Shown in pieces: positions 60,138 through 64,000 of a DNA stretch of 64,000 bases. The DNA is from Corynebacterium kalinowskii (GTDB taxonomy: Bacteria > Actinomycetota > Actinomycetes > Mycobacteriales > Mycobacteriaceae). The translations under genes were made by a program, and so were the position numbers. Positions within the stretch are counted from its first letter, which is position 1, and the number at the start of each line of letters is the position of its first letter. Location of the stretch: contig NZ_CP046452.1 of assembly GCF_009734385.1 (NCBI RefSeq), positions 1,302,001 through 1,366,000 of the forward strand. Reading direction: 5' to 3'. The notes under the pieces are model-generated. The model made no database searches. It had not been told where the DNA came from and saw nothing but the letters and a program-made list of their open reading frames with translations.

Positions 60138-60177
60138 CCGCTCGTTGTGACCTCATAGGAGACCATCAAACGAGCGG
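60138..60177 (-). terminator. Terminator after the primase-helicase gene
   Basis: 9-bp stem CCGCTCGTT / AACGAGCGG around 22 nt; on the minus strand TTTTCTTTT follows. Starts 6 nt past the primase stop and would shield the origin from transcription. Confidence 0.75.
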
Positions 60178-60182
60178 AAGGG

Positions 60183-62915
60183 TTAGGCAGATTCGACCAG
60201 ATACAACGCCGGTTCATCACGCCATGAGATATTGCGGTAGCCAACACTACGGTTAGTCCTGCGATCCGTCGCATTCTTTCCATTGCGAGGAACCTTGAGC
60301 TTATGTTCACATCCCAACTCTGTCAGGTGGTACTTGAGAGCTGAGAGCGTGGCCTTATCGAATGACTCTCCACGGCTCAGTAGACCAGATTCTCGTGCGC
60401 GAACCTCAATCTCCACGATGGATAGGGAATCTCTCGAGTCTTCCGAGAACACCAGGTTCTCCTTGACGAACTGCCATACCGGATCGGCTTCACTCCAAAA
60501 ACGCTCCGTACCCTCCTTGAGCATCGGAGAATCATTCTCGCGGTTGAAGATGTCCACCTCACCAGTCTCACGACGTATCCAGCCACCAATGAGCTGTAGC
60601 AAAACCCAGTAACGCTGGTCATCATCCGTCATCCATTCGTAGCCATGATGTTTACGGCTAAAAGCGCGGATGTCGGACTCCCTGGCATCGCACCAGAATG
60701 CGAAAATACGTCTACGCATACCGGAATCACCGTTCCATGTTGGGGGTTCGTTCGTCTCACCTATCAACGTCGAGTTGAAGACTGCCTGTCTTTTGGTGCC
60801 GTTCTCCTTAGCTGAGATACCGCCACCGCCGAGAACCTGTTTCACCACGGCTTCCGCTGCATCGCTGTTCTTATCCACCTCTGACAGACGTACTGCGAAC
60901 CTGCCAGCTTCGACAAATAGGGAGTGCTGGTGTGAGTTGCCCGATGTCCGAGAACTCAGGTGCCCACTGTTGAGCTTGCCGAAAAGATCATGGTCTACAA
61001 GCCCCAGTCTCGTTTCATTGAACGAGGATGTAATCATGTCGAGGAAACCGGACTTACCAGAGCCACCAGAGCCAAACAGCCACGGCATAACCGCATTGCG
61101 AGAGTCTTTGGTCAGCACCTCCGAGAAAATATCCCAGAGCTGCTGTTGATCGCGGTCATCGGGCGCGAACACCTTCATGAACTCCTCCCCGGCAACGAGG
61201 TTGTTCTTTGGTTGGGCGCGTCGCTTCTCGTATGCTGCCTTGCCTGCTGCCACGTCAAACTTGAGGTAACGAGTCTCAATCTCGTTGCCCCCAAGCGGGC
61301 GCGTGATGATGTCAACCTCCCCAGTTCGTCGGTAGTGCTCGAGACAGAGCCTAAGATCAATGCATTGCCTGCCAGGTAGCCCAATAATGTCCGGGGTCGA
61401 GTTGAACCGGCTCCGAGGAACTTCTCTTCCAGCGTCGATAAGGGCGCTCTCAAGCTGCATAAGCTGCGCACTGCGCTTAGCGCCGTCATCCGCTAGTTGG
61501 ATGGCTCTCCGAACCTGTTCTCCGATATACGACTCTTTAGGGTTGTCAGAATCGACATCGAACCTGCTACGCAATTCCACCAGCAATGGGCGCACACGAT
61601 TCTTAATCTGCGAGTTAAGGTGAGCCTTCGAGACCTCCTCGAGGGTGTGGATATTGAGGATCGAGCCTTCCGAGGAAATCAGATCCGGCGACATGAGAGC
61701 CGTGATCTCAGCCAGCGCGTCACCTACGGAGAGAGTGTCCAGCCAGACAACGGACTTACCCACCAGCTCCGAGAAGGCCTTCTCTGCCTGCTCTGCGCCT
61801 GCAATGGTCGAGAAGTCGAGACCTTCCAGGAGGGCTGTCTTCTCAAGATAAGTCTTCCGCCCCTTCTCGATCTCTGCGCGAACTTTATTCACTTCACCAG
61901 TGACGGCACGCTGAAATTCGCCTTCCGTTGCGTGGTGAGACTTAGGGCGATCAAAGAAGGCCTTCCGAATGGTGCCCAGAGCCTTCTTAAGGCCTGGCTC
62001 ACCTTCAAACACGGCCAGGCGAATAGCCCAGCGTGTCACGGCGCAGAGCGCGTCATGGCTGTTGTTGTCCTGCCAGATCTCCGAGGAGAATTTCTTCGGT
62101 TCATCGCCGGTTAGCTCCGAGGTGAAAATGTCTCCGAGATCTCCGTCAATCTCTGGAGCGGAAGCCGTGAGCCACTGCATCGCCTTGCTGGTGCCGTAGG
62201 ACTCCCCAGTTGGAAGCTCAGGGTCACCAGCAACACCAGCGACCAGATAGTCAAACAGGGCAGAAGGCAGAGCCTGCGCCTTATCTAGTGAGAAGGTGGT
62301 TTCCTCGTCGCTAGTGCCCCGGTAGCACTTGTATTCTTTGCCATCCACGACAGAGCCGGGCGCGATACCGTATCTGTGACCCTTTTGGATCACGTCAACA
62401 TCTGCGCCACAGGAGCGCTGGAACTTATGGCCTGCTACCACGGTGAAGTAAAAGTGACCGGAAGGATTATCGGAGTCTCTGCGAGTTACCCGAATGGTCG
62501 AGTTGAGGATCTGGTCAGCGTCGAGACCTAGCTCCCCACACACCCGCTTGAAGCTCTCATAGCCTTGCTTGCCGTCATACTGGTCAACGTCGAGGATTAT
62601 TACCTCTTGCTCAGTTCCGGGGATCTGCTGCACTCTCACGCCGGTATTGCAGCCAGCGGGTGCGTTATCCCAGAGCTTCTTAATCTCATCGAGCGTCAGG
62701 TTAGGGATGTTGCCCGTGCAGCCCTGAGCAGGCGGGAACTTTTGGCCTGCTGGTAGTGGAAACAGCGCGAGACCGTTCTTAAAATGGGTAGTGACTGCGG
62801 TCACATCGTATGGTAGACTCAAGGGGAACTCCTTCAAATGGTAGTGGTTGATAACCTCCGTTTTGGTGTGAAGCTCCCGGCGTTGTGAACCGGGAGCTTT
62901 GCTCTTGGTGGACAT
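60183..62915 (-). CDS. Prim-pol / SF3 helicase replication protein
   Basis: 910 residues from ATG 62915. N-terminal archaeo-eukaryotic primase-polymerase domain: THFKNGLALFPLPAGQKFPP, VIILDVDQYDG (DxD), SGHFYFTV, ADVDVIQKGHRYGIAPGSV. C-terminal D5-type SF3 helicase: Walker A FGSGGSGKSGFLDM near 645, Walker B-like FAVRLSEVDKNSD, motif C NSTLIGETNEPPTW, GMRRRIFAFW arginine. Likely starts replication at the nearby iterons. A TTG at 62822 behind AAGGAG gives MSLPYDVTAVTTHF, a typical prim-pol beginning (879 residues), so the true start is open. Confidence 0.85.
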   Translation of the reverse strand: MSTKSKAPGSQRRELHTKTEVINHYHLKEFPLSLPYDVTAVTTHFKNGLALFPLPAGQKFPPAQGCTGNIPNLTLDEIKKLWDNAPAGCNTGVRVQQIPGTEQEVIILDVDQYDGKQGYESFKRVCGELGLDADQILNSTIRVTRRDSDNPSGHFYFTVVAGHKFQRSCGADVDVIQKGHRYGIAPGSVVDGKEYKCYRGTSDEETTFSLDKAQALPSALFDYLVAGVAGDPELPTGESYGTSKAMQWLTASAPEIDGDLGDIFTSELTGDEPKKFSSEIWQDNNSHDALCAVTRWAIRLAVFEGEPGLKKALGTIRKAFFDRPKSHHATEGEFQRAVTGEVNKVRAEIEKGRKTYLEKTALLEGLDFSTIAGAEQAEKAFSELVGKSVVWLDTLSVGDALAEITALMSPDLISSEGSILNIHTLEEVSKAHLNSQIKNRVRPLLVELRSRFDVDSDNPKESYIGEQVRRAIQLADDGAKRSAQLMQLESALIDAGREVPRSRFNSTPDIIGLPGRQCIDLRLCLEHYRRTGEVDIITRPLGGNEIETRYLKFDVAAGKAAYEKRRAQPKNNLVAGEEFMKVFAPDDRDQQQLWDIFSEVLTKDSRNAVMPWLFGSGGSGKSGFLDMITSSFNETRLGLVDHDLFGKLNSGHLSSRTSGNSHQHSLFVEAGRFAVRLSEVDKNSDAAEAVVKQVLGGGGISAKENGTKRQAVFNSTLIGETNEPPTWNGDSGMRRRIFAFWCDARESDIRAFSRKHHGYEWMTDDDQRYWVLLQLIGGWIRRETGEVDIFNRENDSPMLKEGTERFWSEADPVWQFVKENLVFSEDSRDSLSIVEIEVRARESGLLSRGESFDKATLSALKYHLTELGCEHKLKVPRNGKNATDRRTNRSVGYRNISWRDEPALYLVESA
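62873..62897 (-). promoter_or_regulatory. Hairpin in the primase leader or 5' coding part
   Basis: Inverted repeat GCTCCCGG / CCGGGAGC, 9-nt loop. If translation begins at TTG 62822, this is a leader hairpin between the mini-gene and the primase; if at ATG 62915, it lies within codons 7-14. Confidence 0.5.
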
Positions 62916-62918
62916 CGT

Positions 62919-63017
62919 TTAGGCCACCTGCTGTTGTTCTTCGTTGAGATCATCGTCAAGGTCGTACAGATACCTAGTCAACGGCTCTTCTTGTTGCTCG
63001 TATAGGTAGGCGACCAT
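62919..63017 (-). CDS. 32-residue acidic mini-protein upstream of the primase
   Basis: ATG 63017, TAA 62919-62921, ending 3 nt before the primase ATG. Highly acidic and Gln-rich: MVAYLYEQQEEPLTRYLYD then LDDDLNEEQQQVA. Two copies of a 12-residue pattern (AYLYEQQEEPLT, RYLYDLDDDLN) resemble the units of the 51-residue protein at 63509. The tight spacing suggests coupling to the primase. Function unknown; small size makes this a candidate only. Confidence 0.5.
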   Translation of the reverse strand: MVAYLYEQQEEPLTRYLYDLDDDLNEEQQQVA

Positions 63018-63044
63018 GCCGGTCTTATTGAACACTTTGACCAA

Positions 63045-63227
63045 CTACGCCACCCGCTCAGGGTTTTGTGCCTTGATCCAGGCTTCTACTTCATCGACCG
63101 GATACCGGACGGCCCCTTCGATCTTGACGAACGGCGGGCCAATTTTTCGCGAGCGCCAGTTAGCCAGCGTGGTGGCCTTGATTCCTGTCGCTTCTTCCAG
63201 CACGTTTGCTGAAATATATTGCTTCAT
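63045..63227 (-). CDS. AlpA/excisionase-like helix-turn-helix protein
   Basis: 60 residues from ATG 63227 (AGGAG 8 nt before); the longer frame from 63296 has no good start. Single winged HTH of the MerR/HTH_17 kind: ISANVLEEATGIKATTLANW, then RSRKIGPPFVKIEGAVRYP and VDEVEAWIKA. Such proteins act as excisionases or, in enterobacterial satellites, as AlpA activators of excision. 27 nt upstream of the mini-gene, so in the primase operon. Confidence 0.75.
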   Translation of the reverse strand: MKQYISANVLEEATGIKATTLANWRSRKIGPPFVKIEGAVRYPVDEVEAWIKAQNPERVA

Positions 63228-63324
63228 CCTTAATACTCCTATTCTCGTTGATTGGATGTTTCTCATTAACCATATCACAAATTCCCGAAATTTCACCCCA
63301 CGACGGGGGTATTGACTTGCACCC

Positions 63325-63337
63325 CTTTAAATTAAAG
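63325..63337. promoter_or_regulatory. Palindrome upstream of the HTH gene
   Basis: CTTTAA-A-TTAAAG, perfect 6+1+6, about 100 bp upstream of the HTH start; likely an operator. Confidence 0.4.
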
Positions 63338-63394
63338 TGTAGGGCGTTTTAGGTTTTAGGTGTGTTAGAATCTTCTCAGAGCTTCCAAAACGGC

Positions 63395-63419
63395 AAGCTC
63401 ATGAACATGTTCATAGCTT
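63395..63419. promoter_or_regulatory. 25-bp interrupted palindrome, candidate operator
   Basis: Core ATGAACATGTTCAT (63401-63414) is a perfect 14-bp palindrome flanked by AAGCT and AGCTT. It lies in the 281-bp gap before the HTH operon, a plausible target of the element's master repressor. Confidence 0.5.
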
Positions 63420-63449
63420 CTACCCAGAGGTTCGACGTGCTTAATAATT

Positions 63450-63507
63450 CAGCACAACGCCCGGCGCACCCGCTCCCAGACCAGAGAACGCGCCGGGCGT
63501 TGTGCTG
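63450..63507 (-). terminator. 18-bp perfect hairpin after the 51-residue gene
   Basis: CAGCACAACGCCCGGCGC and its exact complement around a 22-nt loop, starting 1 nt past the mini-gene stop. No T run follows, so termination is probable but not certain; an RNA structural role is possible. Confidence 0.6.
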
Positions 63508-63508
63508 T

Positions 63509-63664
63509 CTAGCCCTCTAAGGAGTCTGCGTAGCACCCAGTCATCTTGGGTGGCAAGTACTTAGCTAGGCCTGTCTCGCTCTCCTGCTCGAGGTAGCGTC
63601 CTAATCCTGTCTCGCTCTCCCGCTCGAGGTATTTCTCAAGGCTTCCAGAATCAAAATTGTCCAT
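63509..63664 (-). CDS. 51-residue repeat mini-protein
   Basis: ATG 63664 follows the upstream TAG with no gap (TAGATG). After MDNFDSGSLE come 12-residue repeats KYLERESETGLG and RYLEQESETGLA, then KYLPPK and a short tail MTGCYADSLEG. The DNA repeat is visible too. The repeats look like helical, charged units. No family recognised; similar units occur in the 32-residue protein at 62919. Tight coupling to the upstream gene supports translation. Confidence 0.6.
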   Translation of the reverse strand: MDNFDSGSLEKYLERESETGLGRYLEQESETGLAKYLPPKMTGCYADSLEG

Positions 63665-63988
63665 CTACGCCACCGCCTTAACCACGCCTGCTGGTGGGTA
63701 GATCATGACGTATGGCATACCTGTTTCGTCTTCGTCCCAGTCGAGAGTGAATCCGAGGGCTTCCAAGTTCTCCTGTTCAGCCTGCATTCTCTTGTAGCCG
63801 TGACCGTAATTAAACAGCCAATAGCCATGCTCTTCGATACCGTGAACCCACCATCGGCAATTGTGGACATACCGACGCAGCAATTCGCAAACAGACTCAG
63901 CCGGTGCCATGCCTTCGTTGGGTGGCATGACGGAGTACCCGGCGACGATATTCGAGAAAAATGACTGAGAGTCGTAATGGCCTTCCAT
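63665..63988 (-). CDS. Hypothetical protein of the element
   Basis: 107 residues, ATG 63988. Aromatic-rich: SVCELLRRYVHNCRWWVHGIEEHGYWLFNYGHGYKRMQAEQE, then FTLDWDEDETGMPYVMIYPPAG. No signal or membrane segment. I recognise no family; such small proteins are usual in phage and satellite early regions. First gene visible from the right; coupled to the 51-residue gene. Confidence 0.6.
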   Translation of the reverse strand: MEGHYDSQSFFSNIVAGYSVMPPNEGMAPAESVCELLRRYVHNCRWWVHGIEEHGYWLFNYGHGYKRMQAEQENLEALGFTLDWDEDETGMPYVMIYPPAGVVKAVA

Positions 63989-64000
63989 GACAACCTCAAC

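Larger units (their letters stand above)
59589..60182. other. Gene-less region holding terS control and the candidate origin
   Basis: 594 bp with no convincing gene. It contains the GlxR-type site, AT-rich DNA (59630-59700), a GC-rich part (59715-59810), the iteron/AT-rich block (59845-60129) and the primase terminator (60138-60177). Confidence 0.6.
58779..64000. mobile_element. Candidate phage-satellite island (PICI-like), cut by the right edge
   Basis: All genes are on the minus strand with spacing and codon flavour unlike the core. Right to left: hypothetical (63665), repeat mini-protein (63509), AlpA-like HTH (63045), acidic mini-protein (62919), primase-helicase (60183), iteron-flanked candidate origin (59845-60129), small terminase subunit (59085), tRNA-3' att (58779). 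No large terminase, portal, capsid or tail genes. This is the gene order of SaPI-type satellites (regulator, xis, pri-rep, ori, terS, att). Integrase not seen; it should be near the other end. Confidence 0.65.

Noticed and set aside
59801..60256. Plus-strand frame of 151 codons across the iterons
   Set aside because: Composition is driven by the repeats and AT tract (VSTVSTIF, PPPPLYIYLYL), it crosses the primase terminator, and has no ribosome site.
63401..63520. Plus-strand 39-codon frame starting in the ATGAACATGTTCAT palindrome
   Set aside because: No ribosome site, and most of it lies in the 18-bp hairpin; better explained as an operator and terminator.

Overview
The window looks like a Corynebacterium chromosome (high-GC actinobacterium). 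The evidence is the mycolate-group gene order thrS-HIT-pgsA-patA-pimA ... pdxS, tesB, pdxT, yebC, ruvCAB, secDF, a lipoprotein gene, apt and rel, the alaS-ruvX-mltG-aroE-aroC-aroK-aroB-aroQ-pepQ-efp-nusB run, and the paired LLM monooxygenase/FMN reductase genes known from corynebacteria. I cannot name the species from sequence alone. About 58.5 kb is ordinary core genome; the last 5.2 kb is a mobile element cut off by the right edge.

Layout. 1-2440: pyrimidine operon pyrR-pyrB-pyrC on the minus strand (pyrC cut by the left edge), with a candidate PyrR-binding hairpin just upstream of the pyrR ribosome binding site. 2553-4541: plus-strand SRPBCC/epimerase fusion and two YbjN-like proteins. 4522-5352: polyphosphate kinase 2. 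5378-17794: long minus-strand run for shikimate-pathway enzymes, EF-P, NusB, AlaRS, RuvX, MltG and RarA. 17797-21021: phosphotransferase and AspRS. 21120-25411: zinc peptidase, then a YhgE/Pip membrane protein with an ABC-like protein, divergent from a TetR regulator. 25436-29333: CBS protein, flavin monooxygenase/reductase pair, serine dehydratase. 29330-32839: HisRS, MBL hydrolase, membrane-anchored cyclophilin, a small secreted protein. 33058-38187: exported 5'-nucleotidase, Rel and Apt. 38184-45353: lipoprotein, SecF, SecD and RuvBAC. 45516-50241: degenerate diacylglycerol-kinase homologue, YebC, PdxT, TesB, DUF3817 protein, PdxS. 50332-56050: phosphatidylinositol mannoside synthesis with HIT and ThrRS. 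56179-58548: CopC, PCu(A)C chaperone and DyP peroxidase, probably one copper/haem-related operon.

Right end, 58779-64000. A 16-nt sequence shaped like the 3' end of a tRNA gene, followed on the minus strand by a terminator but with no tRNA body, marks a likely attachment site. Beyond it all genes lie on the minus strand. Read from right to left they are a hypothetical protein, a 51-aa repeat protein, an AlpA-like HTH protein, a 32-aa acidic protein, a 910-aa prim-pol/SF3 primase-helicase, an iteron-flanked AT-rich candidate origin, and a lone small-terminase-like gene next to the attachment site. No large terminase, capsid or tail gene is present. This order resembles phage-inducible chromosomal islands (SaPI-like phage satellites) and is the main finding. 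A perfect TGTGA-N6-TCACA site of the host GlxR/CRP type lies directly upstream of the terminase gene. The integrase and intact tRNA would have to lie beyond the window, so the satellite reading is an inference.
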